From: Spisula solida
Lineage: Eukaryota > Mollusca > Bivalvia > Venerida > Mactridae
Reading direction: 5' to 3'
NCBI GenBank assembly: GCA_947247005.1
Contig: OX365952.1
Coordinates: 51,502,722-51,566,721 of the forward strand
DNA: 64,000 nucleotides
This document shows positions 1 through 12,460 of this stretch, piece by piece (positions within the stretch are counted from its first letter, which is position 1; every line of letters starts with the position of its first letter). The position numbers and the translations under genes are program-made. The notes below the pieces were generated by a model. It had not been told where the DNA came from, searched no databases, and worked only from the letters and a program-made list of their open reading frames with translations.

Positions 1-1065
1 TAATTTTGTTCATACCCTGAATGAAAAAACATTAAACATAGTCAAAATACATTCAGTACAAAATTCCCCAATGGGCTGATAATATACTAATACAAATTTG
101 ATTAGGGGCTAAAAATTGACCGTGTGAATATTTTGCAAATTGAATGACTTGGGCTGATGGAATTTTCAGAAACATAATGTTATATCTGAAATATTGTAAA
201 CAAATGAAGATTGCTTCAAAATGTGTTGTCTACGTGCTAATTAGCCCAAACATTCAAATATGTGTGCTGCATTCATGCCATTGTAAAAACAGAATGCGGT
301 CCGTATATTTGGCATTTTGGGTCTTAAACAATATGAGAATAAAAAGTGACAAATAAGTACATGTTATTAGTGCCAGTTTGGTCCATGTAGGCCTACATAG
401 GGCTTATCAGTTACATGGAAAAAATGACATTGTGTCAAGCGTACCAAATGCATCACATAAAACATTCCAAATGTAATAACAGAATGGGTGATATTTTAAT
501 ATTTTCCAGGTTCTAGTAGAATATTACTATTTAGTAAGCCTATATCAGATACTATACGTCTTTCTCTTTTTATATTTGCACTCCGAGTACAATTAGCTAT
601 GGTATCCTGTTTGAAACTGGTACTAAGTGAATGTGTAACAGGAACTAGAAGACAAACAGTTTGAATAAAGTACATGCCCAAACCATTATATTAAACATTG
701 ATCCGGAAATATAATATAACTATTTTCAATTCAATTCAAAATGTTTAGTGTGCTTCACACATTTAGTGACCGCGATGTATCACGATGTTACGTATTCCAT
801 TTCTTATTTGGATGCAACTTATGTGACAATATTCGAAACAATATATTCCTCTATATTGTAGAGAACATCCAGACATTCTAAAGTTTAGACATTTGTTGCA
901 TTCTACTACATGTAGTAGTGATGAGCTGATTTAAACATATTTAGCTGTCTACCTTTTTAAAACGTTTTGAAATAAGAGAACATTCGTTACAGATACTATT
1001 TGTATGCATTTACCTATTTGTACATATTACCAAGACTAAACTTTGTCGTTTTGCGCTTGTGTATT

Positions 1066-1150
1066 TTTCGACAGCTTGGACTTGGGCGGATCGTTTACTT
1101 GTTCAGTTAGGCATTGTGCCTCGTATGTTGTTTTATGTTTTCTATGTTCA
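1066..1150 (+). repeat. Family A short interspersed repeat (fragment)
   Basis: Contains the family hallmarks 'cgacagcttggacttgggc', 'ggcattgtgcct' and 'ttttatgttttct', then stops before the usual 3' end 'agtgctgccttccctgtc'. Best explained as a truncated copy. Confidence 0.6.
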
Positions 1151-1803
1151 TGTATGCAAAATATATAATATGACTGATAACATATTCACATTTCTTCTCA
1201 CCACGTAATATTTTGCATGTAAAGTAAATTATCATTTGAATAATCTATGTGTGGGGTTGTGTTGGTGTGGGTGGGTGTATGTGTCCTTTGCATGCGTACA
1301 TTGTATTTATATCATCAAAGGTATATGTCTTTTAATTAGTCCATCAAAAGGAGTTGGTCTATATAATTATAATGCAAAGTTTTGATATATTATATGGTTT
1401 TAGAGATAATTGATAAGTTTCACTATATGGAATAACGCTCGTAGTTATTCTATTGTAATTGCTGTAAACATGATCATTGGCAGTATGTCTTAATTATTTT
1501 AATAAACTGTAAAACTGTACATCGGATAAATATCTCAAAATACAAAGATCACTCGCACAAGCATTCACACTATGAATAATAAATATAATAGTTTCTTATA
1601 AAAGTTATACATATGATGAGATTCAAATGGTGTACATGTAGCTGTAACACGGTATTGCAGTTGCAATGAAATAAATAAATGATACCAACTAAACCATGTT
1701 CAAGCAATTGGAAGTTTGAAGTTGTGTTTCACGGCTCATTTAGAAAATAAGACGTAGAGGTTGCAATAGGTATTTCTATCACGAGGTCAGAGGAGAATTA
1801 TTG

Positions 1804-1817
1804 ATAACCAGGGAAAC
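1804..1817 (+). promoter_or_regulatory. RFX X-box-like motif, copy 1
   Basis: ATAACCAGGGAAAC inside the strongly conserved block 'gaggtcagaggagaattatt...cgtccggtaaatta'. The RFX consensus is GTNRCC-N(0-3)-RGYAAC. This copy has the first base changed (A for G), so it is weaker than those at 16863, 35151 and 48721. Function is inferred from motif resemblance only. Confidence 0.35.
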
Positions 1818-3566
1818 GTAGATATGTTTAGAATGTTTCAGACATTCGCTCGTCCGGTAAATTACATGTCTGCTGTATTGCTACTGTTTGCATTCATTAG
1901 ACACCGAACAAATCAATTTCCCATCTCAACGTTGGTCAGCTGATAAAAGGATCTACAGATACTGGGGATGTACATTAACCAAACGAATTATTAAATTTTG
2001 TGCCATTGGAACACAAATTTCATATTTTTACAAAAAGGACACCTTTTATATAAGTGAGATAGTCACTGTAGAGTAAACCTCGGGATCTAGACCTACCATT
2101 ACATGTATTCCTTTCTACCATTTTGATTGAAGTCAACGCAATAATATGTTGGTCTGTAATATGTTGAGCCATGCATTCTATATCTGATATGTTTGTCTTC
2201 TTTTTTGTCATTTATGGAACGAATTACGGTGTTTAAAAGTTCACAAGAGATGCCCTTTGAAACCCTTAGGCATTCTTGCGTGTATCAGTGTCGTGCATGT
2301 AGCACGCTAAAGAACCGATATGTCTATCTGGAACAAACTAGGGTAAAGCACCCCCATTACGTGCATACAATGTAACGACAATTACACCTCGCACGAAAGG
2401 CACAAAAACAACGACGTACACATTGCTAGTTCTGCATGAAAGTGGCCCTTTAGATGAATAGAGAAAACAAACAAACAGATATACTTGTAATACATAGGGA
2501 CGTTTAACCTGTAACAATCGGTGTGTTTATCTGTACATACATGTCAACTTTGAATTAACGCTACTTGGAACATAATTATATATTGCTAAATGTTATAAAT
2601 GCGAGATAAATGGGTCTGAGAGATATATAATGAGAGTTTTAATGTAGACATGATACATTCAGCAAACTTTAATTATGTCCATAAACAGTCATGGTATAGA
2701 CAGACATATAAACATATGTTTTTGTTTACAAACTTTTGTTTCTTTGCTTGACGTGATGCGCCTCTAAAAGGACCTTACCTTGCTATAAAAACCATTTCTA
2801 TATCATTACGTTAACACACGTATATAACTCCCGAATGGTGTATGTTCCGGCCAAGGTTCAGATTTTATGAAAATACTTAAGGTAATACTTACACAGGTTT
2901 TTAGGTCCGGAATTCGCTACGCGACCACTATGACGCCGAAATACCAGTACAGGTACCAGGATTTACTGTGTTTACTGCTCGGCATCACAAGTCAGAAACT
3001 GGTTTCTTTTCTTTCATTTCCTCGTCAATTTTACGCTTAATGTATTTAGCGTATTCAAATAGGTAACGAATTGATATTTTGAGAAAACACTAGTATACGA
3101 CATACGAATACTACATTTAAGCATATTTGAAGAGATTGTCATTACAATCGGCAATAAGTCGATTGGAAGATATTGTGAGATAGCTTGTTATATTAGTAAG
3201 TCAGCATTGGTCAGTGAATGCTAGCTTTGAATGCTGTATCATAGTATTGAATAAGGGTAATCTACTTGAAAGTATGGAGTGTATCCCACCACACATTGTG
3301 CAGAACACGCTACCTATTGCTTTGTACTTCACAAATGAACACGATGGAACAAGATGGAAAAAGACATAGTTTTCCCAATAGATTTCACTATCTGCAAAAT
3401 AACGGATGCGTATATCCAAACTATTATTGTATCACTTCAGATATTACCCAACAAGATTCATAGCAGACGATACATCATCATTGTGAATGTTTGACGTATT
3501 CTCCGGCTCTAAATTCTGCTGGTATTTTGTAGACTGGTGATAAATGTATTCTTTCAGCTCACTTAC

Positions 3567-3725
3567 CAGTGACGGATACAGGATTTGGTGTTATGGGGCG
3601 TAATTTTTGACACACCCCTCCCCCTAGAGGAAATATTATGCGAGCAAAACGAGCTCAAAAATAATTGTCTATCTAGTAAGTATGTCTATAAACCTGTTAT
3701 TTACTTGAAAGTATTCATTTTTAGC
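3567..3725 (+). mobile_element. hAT-like TIR element, 3' deleted
   Basis: Begins CAGTGACGGATACAGGATTTGG directly after 'ctcacttac', the insertion point used by the 1023-bp element at 37202-38224 in copy 3. The run of C residues near 3620 and 'gcgagcaaaacgagctc' match the same element. The right end is missing because copy 1 jumps to the 3740 landmark. Copies 2 and 4 are empty at this site (about 21220 and 51640). Confidence 0.55.
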
Positions 3726-4404
3726 CAATGAAAAATTCAATAACAATACATCAACTCCAGATAACATTTCATTAACCCTTGTGACGTATAACCGCGGAGT
3801 GTGAATGTTGTGACATGTTTTGTATAGTTAAAGTGTAGGGATACGAATATGACTGAATAGCCATGCTTTACAACTTATATTTATCACACATTATCATTTT
3901 TGCAAGAATATTACACGAGAAACCAGCTCCGATTCCCTTAGTTATGTTAAATGAGGGATCGAGGGAATTTCAAATATGTCTGTTTGTCGCTTTATGTGCG
4001 TGTATGTTCGCTAATATTGGGCAGTCTATGTTTACCCTTACATTTGTGTTTACTCTCCTATTGTAACGTATGTTTTGTTTATTTGTTCTATGAACTAATT
4101 GTGGTGGCATTGTCTTGTCCTGTCATTTAACCATTCCAACATAATAGCCTGATTGTATACGCTTTAAAGATTATTTTAAATATGAAAGACCCTGTATGTG
4201 ACATTTAGCATGATCAATAGAATACAATTCATCCAGAAATTCCTGGTGACATTAGAACCATAATACATTCTAAATGAAATTCTATACGGATGACATTTAT
4301 TTCGTCATATAAAAATAGTGCGATGCATTTATAGGCGTTGATCCAATGTCTACTATTATTCGTATCAACTTGTCATAACATCACAACCTTGACATACTGT
4401 GATA

Positions 4405-4710
4405 GGGACGTATATTTTAAAACGAATAATGTGTTTATCTGTACATGCATGCCAACTCTAAATTAACTCTATTTGGAACACGTGTAGATATTGCTAAACA
4501 TTAAAAATGAACGCTAAACCGATCTGTTAGACATACAATGAGAGTTGAATTGTAGACATGATACATTCAACAAATTCTAATTATGTCCAAAAACAGACAT
4601 ATAAACCTAGTACTTTGTTTACTCAATTTTGTTTCTTTGCTTGAAGTGATGCGCTTTGTAAAGGAACATCCCTTCCTATAAAACATTTCCTAGAACATTA
4701 CGTACATCAA
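4405..4710 (+). repeat. Displaced internal fragment of the duplicated unit
   Basis: Resembles 2495-2800 of the same copy ('agggacgt', 'gtgtttatctgtacat', 'gtagacatgatacattca', 'tgatgcgct'), but lies directly after the landmark that normally sits much further along the unit. The junction near 4400 is therefore a rearrangement joining two non-adjacent parts of the unit. Confidence 0.65.
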
Positions 4711-5479
4711 ACTATAAGTATTATATACTATAATTACAGACGGGGTATAGATTTTGCATGTGTATTTATAGGTATGTATTTTTCAGCGTTAGCTGTCTAG
4801 CTTCATATTTAACCTCGTTTAGATCCCTTCTAAACCCAATGAAATGTTTGCAAATAAATAAGGGGAAAATAGATACAGTAGTCTGATAGGTAAGGATATG
4901 CTATACTCATCACAAAAGATACCGCGAAAAAATACACACATATATCTGTTATTCGCGTTTCTCACGATACGAAGTGTATGACATTACTTGCTATTTGACC
5001 TTAAAATGACCCGGGTCGAGTGAGGAGAGAAAGTATACAGGTAATACCGCGCAAAATATTTTAGTAGTGAGGTTAGCTACATTGGTTACGCGTTCGTCAG
5101 CTCTGAATCGTATTATGAGCAGAGGGTCTCGGATTCAAATCTCAGATGAGCCATATTTTTGTCTGATTTTGTTCCCATTTTCGTTTTGTCTAAAACGTCT
5201 ACGTATATTTAAGGTAAGTCCCGTCTACAGGGTTTTTTTCAGACATAATGCGTGCTAAATATTAAAATCTGAGTTAAGTTTGGAATCATTATCACTATAA
5301 TTTCCGGATATAACGGACCATAGAATACTAATATAGACAGCTACACATACATATGTTATTATTCTTTAAACAATATATAACAATATACATGTATAAATAT
5401 ATAAATTCTAGTTTGATTTGTGTTTTTCAATTTCAATGATATGAAATAATGTCCTCATCTTCATTGAAAACAAGTACAC
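4711..5479. other. Non-coding spacer with a SINE-head-like segment
   Basis: No similarity to the duplicated unit noticed here. The stretch is AT-rich, contains the short near-repeat 'ataccgcg' at about 4919 and 5044, and includes the tRNA-like segment at 5067-5150. No open frame of interest. Confidence 0.4.
5067..5150 (+). mobile_element. tRNA-derived SINE head (tRNA-like, non-functional)
   Basis: An A-box-like 'ggttagctacattggttac' is followed about 45 nt later by a B-box-like 'ggattcaaatctc'. The middle folds as CTCTG...CAGAG with a loop far larger than a 7-nt anticodon loop, and the acceptor ends do not pair. This fits a SINE head or tRNA pseudogene rather than a working tRNA. No clear SINE body follows. 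Confidence 0.45.
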
Positions 5480-6060
5480 TTAGATGCCATATTAACGCTG
5501 TTTATCTTTGTTTAAAGATATTTCTTGTTTCTATTGTATTTGCTGTAAACATGACCTATGGGCATCATGTCTTCAATATTTAATAAATTGTAAAACTGTA
5601 TTACATCGGATAAATATCTAAAAATTACAAGATCACTTGCACAACCGTTCACACTATGAATAGTAAATATAGTAGTTTATTATAATATTACCATCTAAGA
5701 TGAGATCAAATACTTAGATGTAACACGGAATTAAAAGTTCAATGGAATCAGAAACATACCAACTAAACTATATTCAAGCAATTTGAAGTTGGAAGTTGTG
5801 TTTCACGGCTCACTTAGAAAATAAGTCGTAGACCTTGAAATATGTATTTCTATTACTAGGTCAGAGGAGAATTATTGGTAGATATGTTTGAAATGTTTCA
5901 GACATTCAATCGTCCGGTTAATTGTCTGTTCTATTGCTACTGTTTGCATTCATTAGGCGTCAAACAAATTTATTTCCCATCTCAACTTTGGTCAGTTGAT
6001 AACAAGATGTACAGACACTGAGGTACATTATTAATTATATGAAGTTATACACTGTATTAT
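5480..6060 (+). repeat. Partial extra copy of the X-box block (X-box deleted)
   Basis: Aligns by eye with 1430-1990 and 16480-17060: 'gctgtaaacatgacc', 'acatcggataaatatct', 'gaagttgtgtttcacggctca', 'cgtccggttaatt'. At 5877-5880 the sequence reads straight from 'attattggta' to 'gatatg', omitting the 14 bases 'accagggaaacgta' present in other copies. Flanking GTA repeats could explain the deletion. Confidence 0.75.
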
Positions 6061-6382
6061 TAATTATGATATCAGAAAATTTGAAAAGAGTGCAATAGCT
6101 GCCCCCGCACTGGAAAAGTGTGCAATATATGAAACATTACACCGGGCGTGCCCTTTATACCACCACATCTGTCACATTTCCATTTGAACAATGTAACAAG
6201 ACAGATAGAGTTCTCAAATAAATACGAGAAACGCGTGAACGCATTGAACAGAATGCAGATCGTCACAGAAATGTCATGTTGTACCTAAAGGTTCAATATT
6301 ATATCCTAGACACACGCCTACAATGAAGGATGAGGTGGGAGTGACGCATGACGTCACACAACAGTTTAAAACTCCTACATAC

Positions 6383-6590
6383 ATGTAATGTTGATAAATG
6401 TCGGTATTTACTGTGGGTTTGTTAATTTCTTTGTTATCTGTAACAGTACAGGGTGACTCTGACATCACTAAAGGCTGCAAATCCACAAATGTGTCGGTAT
6501 TTACTGTGGGTTTGCTCATTGCTTAGTTAGTCAATGTGTAGCAATACTAGGTGACTCTGGCATCGCTAAAAGCTATAAATTCAAAGCTTG
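6383..6590 (+). repeat. Two-copy tandem repeat, ~95-bp unit
   Basis: 'tcggtatttactgtgggttt' occurs at 6401 and 6494, and 'ggtgactctg' recurs about 98 bases apart (6451 and 6549). The two units differ at scattered positions and by small indels. Confidence 0.75.
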
Positions 6591-6897
6591 TCAGCAACTG
6601 GTATGCTTCGAAAACAAAAATTGTCGTAATTATTTTATGTCTTCGTCGATTTCTATGAAATATACGCTGGTGTAAGGGGAAACATGTAATGCTTTTTTAC
6701 GAAATATAGGAGTGCCATATATTTACTAATATAATTCTACATAATCAGATCAACAGCTTGATGTCTTTATACTGTTAAACAAAACCTTTGTTACAAGTAT
6801 TACTTATTTAATAACAAGCACACATGACTAAAATTGTATTTAAGGATTATATGACGTATAAAAGTGCGTTCTGACATTCTTTCAGGCACAGCGATAC

Positions 6898-6934
6898 CAC
6901 GTGACTTCCGGTGACACTATATCTTACCGGAAGT
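6898..6934. promoter_or_regulatory. Candidate promoter cluster: E-box plus two inverted ETS motifs
   Basis: CACGTG at 6898-6903 abuts ACTTCCGGT (6904-6912). After 13 bases comes its exact inverse ACCGGAAGT (6926-6934). ACCGGAAGT matches the core ETS/GABP consensus and CCACGTGAC resembles a USF/MYC E-box, a combination found in many animal housekeeping promoters. No downstream coding exon is visible, so activity and direction are unknown. The inverted pair could also be a chance palindrome. Confidence 0.35.
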
Positions 6935-7229
6935 TTGATCAATGACGATGTAGTGTGTTTAGTGTACAGCTGTGTTACAATTATATTATTACATGGCAGA
7001 ACACAATTACTTTGAACGAAGGTGACCAGCATCCTTGATAGAATGTACAGTTAGTTTTCCTGGAAACTACTTTTCTTGTAATAAGAGCTATGATGACTTC
7101 ATCAAATTAGGTCGGCAATTGTTTTTAATGCTGGTCACTTAGTACTCTATGACACTACAACACCATTGAGTACTGGTGTTTCTTTCAGACGTAAATAGTG
7201 AACGTTGTATTTCTGTTTCGGAAACAATA

Positions 7230-7610
7230 TCGAAATAAGGTAACACGTGTTGTTGTTGATATATTTTTGATGGTTTTTCTATCGGATTTCCCTTACGAGG
7301 TGTGGTAGTTTTTATGTCGCTTTTGTTTAATAAAGATGCCCCTCTCCGATTTGATTATTATCTCTTTACTTAATTTCAAATACCATATCGAAATTAAGTT
7401 ACACGTGTTGATGTTGATCTATTTTTGATGGTTCTACTGTGTGACTGCCTTTGTGATGTGTGGTAGTTTTATGCGTCTTACATGCATTTTGTTATTTTTG
7501 TAACAGGCACGATGTGTTGCTATGTCCTCTATTGTTTTTGTTTAATTAAGCTGTTCCTCCCCGATTGGATTATTGTCTCTTTACCTAATTCCAAATACTT
7601 TCAATTGGTT
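7230..7610 (+). repeat. Diverged two-copy tandem duplication (~160-220 bp units)
   Basis: 'tatcgaaat', 'acacgtgttg', 'atttttgatggtt', 'gtgtggtagttt', 'ttgtttaat' and 'attatctctttact' recur in the same order in 7230-7385 and 7386-7610. The second unit carries an extra insertion around 7480-7530. Confidence 0.75.
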
Positions 7611-8588
7611 GTGATCTCCAAGGTTGAAAAGCCTACTGACGTAATGTAGAATACGTAATGGTAACACTCGAATCACAATACTCTAAAAAGTCTTGTAGAT
7701 ATTTGAGGTTTTGTTTCGTTAAAGGTTGTAGAATATCAAAGAATCCTGAGCGATCCCGAAGAATGTCGAAGTGTCCAAATTCCATAAGTGTATGAAATCC
7801 TTAGAAATATGATAAGAAAATCTGACAAAAAGGGCAACACTTAACAGAAACAGAAGATAATTAATCAACATAATATTACACCTAGCCGCCAATATGGTGT
7901 AGATATCATTTGATTTGCCGGTGGATTAGCCTGAAGGCCAAATCACACCAAGAAGCAAAGTGACAATTTGCATTTCACTTATTGTGTCCGTCATTAGAGA
8001 TTGTCGTCATCTAGGACAGGACATATACTACAAGAGTGTTATAATTAGGTAGAATGTTAGAATTATAACTCTACAATAATGTTAATTTCTGTCTGATTCC
8101 TAAGCCAGACTGAATGACAAGACGCCGGACATTTATATATGCGATTTTGCTAGCAGTTAATTAGATCTATGGGATCTATGTACGTAGATTGAGACAATGT
8201 GAACTGAAAGTTAGTAGGTAAAGCAATGTTTCACGAGGTCAAAACAGTACGAAAATCATGCAACATGATGAAACTTGTTAGGTTCGGCAGATTTGACATT
8301 AGAGACAGCCTAAATGGAAAGTTTCATTATTTTTATATTTTCTTACATGTAGGGAATTCAAGTGCTGAAGTTTAATATGATGTACTTACTTTAGATAGGG
8401 CTAATTTACATTATTGTTTGATTACACCGGATACTGCAGATATGAGGGTATATTCGACCTTCATTCAATGTATTTAAAGGATGATAAATGATGTACATTA
8501 TAGAACAGAGAATGGCACTCAAGAATCCAGCAAACATTGGAAAAAACAAGTTGCCAATTATAAGGTTTTATTATAGCTGTAACTAGGC

Positions 8589-8735
8589 CATTCAGCTTTT
8601 TGACAGTTGGGACTTAGTAGTTCAGTTCATTTCTTCGTTAGGTTATGCGCTGGGCACTGTGCTGTGTCATTGTGTTTTGTTACGTTTATGCTTTCTATGG
8701 TTAAGTTGAGTGCTGCCTTCAGTGTTGGCTTTTCT
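8589..8735 (+). repeat. Family A short interspersed repeat
   Basis: Reads 'cagctttttgacagttggga', 'gctgggcactgtgc', 'ttatgctttct' and ends 'taagttgagtgctgcctt'. It is the only family A copy in the non-duplicated segment, which shows that the family is mobile independently of the duplicated unit. Confidence 0.7.
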
Positions 8736-11700
8736 ATCTTCTTTTTGTAAAAATGGGAAATTGGTTTTAGTTTAAAACTTAATATTTTGAAGCAAAGGAA
8801 ATAGTGCATTATGTAATGTCTAACCCTGAAAACTGCCAAATTGGTATTTGACGACTGGTAGATTCTCTTAACACTTGGTTACATATCATTGAAGATGGTC
8901 TGGTGGAAGATGAAATACAAGTTTATTGCTGATAAGTTTTGTAGTTATTGTCTTTATTCATAGGTGATATTTAACTGTTGAAAAGTCACTAATTAATTAA
9001 TTAATTCAACATGAGAAAAAAAAGACTAAGAGGGCTTCCGTGACAACATACCCAAACAAAGGGACTGGATCATGACGACATGATGACGTTTTCTGAATGA
9101 TACTGGCTCGAGCTTCTAAAACAGTAAAAATAACAAAATGAAAATTCCACTGTTATTTTCTTTGAAAAATCTCTATAATCCATTGATAACAAATATTAAT
9201 GTCGACTTAGATTATTTGTAGCTCCTGACGACATCAAAGTTTATTGTAACAATGCTAAATAGATCTACTGCTTATTATTATATACTTAATACTACATTGT
9301 TTTATTTTAAACATATGTCAGACAGATTAAGACAATTAGCAAGTCTTGTCGATTACTAAAAAGTATATTGTTCGAACTCTTCATTTATTGCTAAACGCTC
9401 TCTAGTTTCAGACATCATGAAACACTTCTTAAAGCTAATTATATTACTAGTAAAAGAAAACATTTCGAAAATTTCTTTAAAGCTATATTTTAAGGTACTG
9501 AACTTTTTCCTAAAAATGGTTCAGAGTTATTTCATTAGAAGACTTTTCAAAAGTCCTATCAAAATATTATACTATATATGCCGGTTTGGGATTTAAAACA
9601 GGGACATCTGGATTTGTTAAGGATATCATATTTGGACACAACAATCACCAATAAATAGGACAGTACTGTTATGGTGCATTGGCTTCAGGAAGCATGGTCT
9701 ACTGCATAAATATTGATTTTTATTAGACATTTGTGAATTTAAATGTCAAATATAATCAAATATAGAGACTAAAATGCAATGACAAGGTGCTGCGGAACAA
9801 ACAATTACAAAGGCAATCACCTAGAGTCATGCCGTACCAAAGTTAATTACTAGTCTATTTGTAGTGTGATATCAAACATAAAAATATTATGTGTCAGGTT
9901 ATCTTTTGGCTATTTCTAAAATGAGACAAGAACAGTTTCTGTGTAACTTGAATTCAATTATTCCGAATTTTCCTGAACAACATCTGCTGTAATATTAAAC
10001 CAATACATCATCTAAGCCGCGAGAAAAAATATATAATCACCTAGCGAAGTTCATGATTGATATACTAACGTCACAAAGCACTGTTTATTCGATTTGTCTT
10101 TAAACCATGCATACACGGGCAAACATATGCAATTTGTGTACATGTATGTGTCAAACCTACCTATCCAATATATAGACATATATAACAAATATACGAATCA
10201 CACAAAAATAGAACAACAATATGAACAAATCTAGTAAACGTACATGATTATCATCCATCGTATACATATATGCTTGAGCTTGTCGGTATACTTTCATTTC
10301 AGAACAAAACGAGACATATTGTTTACTTACACTCGAAACCACGTGAGGCAGACGAGGCAAAAACACAATCCTACTATAAAGTCATGTCAAAAGTAATTAC
10401 ACGTGATTAGTAATTTAAAACATTACCTATATATCTTACACCTGATAGCACAATGTATCCCATCCAGCCATTGAACGGTTATTATGACTTATGACCTCCT
10501 TTCTGACCGTTAAACCAAACATCCCTCCAGACAGTGTGTACTACATGTATTCGATGTACCAGCATCGGAACAAAACTTTCCATTTTGATGTATGTATCTA
10601 GTATTCAGTAGAAAGAACCTGGAAAATATATATTATATTTAAAGTATTCTCATTGTTATACTGTGTATGATTGGAATCTCGGAGTATTAGACATTTATAA
10701 TACTATCAGATGAAGAGATAAGTATAGTATTGTATAACGTCATTGAAGTAATCTTCCTACACGTATCACCAATTTATATTTTAAATAAGTTCGTAAACAC
10801 TATGATATTAAAATAAATATGCTGGTAACTGACTTCGATGACCCACTAAACGAGGATTTAAAGCAATCGCTAAAACTTGACACATTGCACCTCGTAGTCA
10901 ACTCAATAGGTCAGGATGTTTTTGGAATGTGTTGTGACAATTGACAGATAACTGTGAATAATGATGTGTCTAGACAAAGCAATTCTAAAGATATTAAAAG
11001 TCAAAGTCTAACCAGATTACATGTAATTCTATGACACCTCTATCCTTCTAAGATTTAAACGACATTACGTACAGATTGACGGGTGTAGGCTTTCCTCTTC
11101 GGGGCGGGTGATGTTTAATTCAACAGACCCTTCATTTGTGATGTTATTAGTATTTGGTCAGTGTCTGTTTCAAATGTAATCGGTAGACACATCTAACTGC
11201 ACTATGCGATTAAATAAAGGCTATGCTCGGCATTTAAATGTGTTTTAATATTTCTTTCCAATCAATTATGTTCATAATTTTTGTGTAATTATCGGAATAG
11301 TATACTAATGAATTTATTAAATCTTAAGCGGTAATTTGAACGTAAACTGTTGAAATACCGTAGGCTTGAATATATAATTACAGACAGCAGTACTTTTGAG
11401 AGTTACTATAAGAAACATCATTGAAAGAAAATTAATGCATATTGGCAAAATGTTCATCTTACATTGATAGAACAAGAATTTCTGTGACATATTGTCGATT
11501 CAATGATTTGAGGTTAAATGTACAATCGGTTGAACGGACGCATGTCTGAAACTGTACTTGTACTTTATTCATATTGTTATTCAATTCTAGAATAATGTAT
11601 TACCGAAGAAACATAAGTAGATGTTATCAATTACCAGGAATCTCTTAATATATATTATGCACTAGTTACTGACCTTAACATAGTTCTTTTACAATAACAA

Positions 11701-11851
11701 AGTGCATCCCAATCTGAATTTGTTGGCTATGGACTCACGTTACCGACATCGAGTTGTTTAGCTGTTAACTTGACTTTCAACTTTGTAATACAGTTAATTG
11801 TCTACTGTTTTGGATTTCTAACAGCTTACATTAGGTATTGAAAAAATATTA

Positions 11852-11985
11852 CATTAAGTCAGACAGGGAAGGCAGCACTCAACTCAACCAGCCGAGCACA
11901 TAAAACATTAAAAACACACAAAGCACTGAAAACACGACATCCCGTCCCGAAAGTCTGCCGCCTCAGTCAGTCAAACCAAAACGGA
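11852..11985 (-). repeat. Family A repeat, inverted relative to neighbour
   Basis: Starts 'ttaagtcagacagggaaggc' and 'ccagccgagcacataaaaca', the reverse complement of the family 3' end. It belongs to an insertion (about 11842-12223) absent from copy 3, where 'taggtattgaagccgtttt' is continuous near 33778. Confidence 0.7.
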
Positions 11986-12244
11986 ACGAGAGCCATGTGA
12001 CGGGAAAACAACAACCGGACACCACACACTACAAGGACAATCCACAACACATCGTATATAGTATCCATGAAATTTTGAAAGACACGAAGCAGCCTTGTGC
12101 TGGACAACGAAATTGCAGATTGGCACATACAAAATGAACAAAGTTCAACAAAAAAGGCACAAGGCGAAAACTTTTGGTATTTTTGTATTTTTACTATAAA
12201 GTGGACAATACATACATTGAAGATTGAAGCCGTTTTACTGTTGG

Positions 12245-12460
12245 AACTGGGTCATTCAACTAGGGCATTCAGCTTTTTTGATTGCTGAAACTAATTCATT
12301 CTACTTTTCGACAACTTGGACTTGGGAGGATCTTTTACTTGTTTAGTTGGGCATTGTGCCCTGCATGTGTTTTATGTTTTTTGTGCTCGGTTAGTTCAGT
12401 TTGTGTTTTCAGTGCTAGGCTGGTTAAGTTGAGTGCTGTCGTCCCTGTCTGACTTCTTTT
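12245..12460 (+). repeat. Family A repeat, extended form
   Basis: Long form with a 5' part 'gggtcattcaactagggcat' and 'gattgctgaaactaattc', then 'ttgggcattgtgcc' and a 3' end 'gttgagtgctgtcgtccctg'. It shares its position with 33800-34035 in copy 3, so it predates that duplication. With the inverted copy at 11852 it forms a foldback arrangement. Confidence 0.75.

Larger units (their letters stand above)
1..4395 (+). repeat. Segmental duplication, copy 1 (5'-truncated by window)
   Basis: First copy of a long unit that recurs in order downstream. Landmarks include the 'aatgggct' start block (about 1-80, compare 34385-34460), the X-box block (about 1720-1870), a block around 2117 (compare 18300, 35940, 49450), a block at 3204-3480 containing 'cccaccacacattgtgcag' (compare 20885, 36835, 51295), a block at 3740-3850 (compare 22300, 42128, 53083) and a block at 4212-4395 (compare 28140, 57270). 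Everything between about 3850 and 4065 that is several kb long in copies 2-4 is absent, so this copy is internally deleted. No protein-coding potential is evident; short frames are broken differently in each copy. Confidence 0.8.
6061..10434. other. Non-duplicated AT-rich segment without recognisable genes
   Basis: This 4.4-kb stretch has no counterpart elsewhere in the window apart from one family A copy. It holds two local duplications (6383-6590, 7230-7610), an E-box/ETS cluster (6898-6934) and a 'taat' run near 8990. No frame exceeds about 80 residues and none looks like a known domain. It could be a large insertion, or ancestral sequence lost or displaced elsewhere. Confidence 0.5.
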
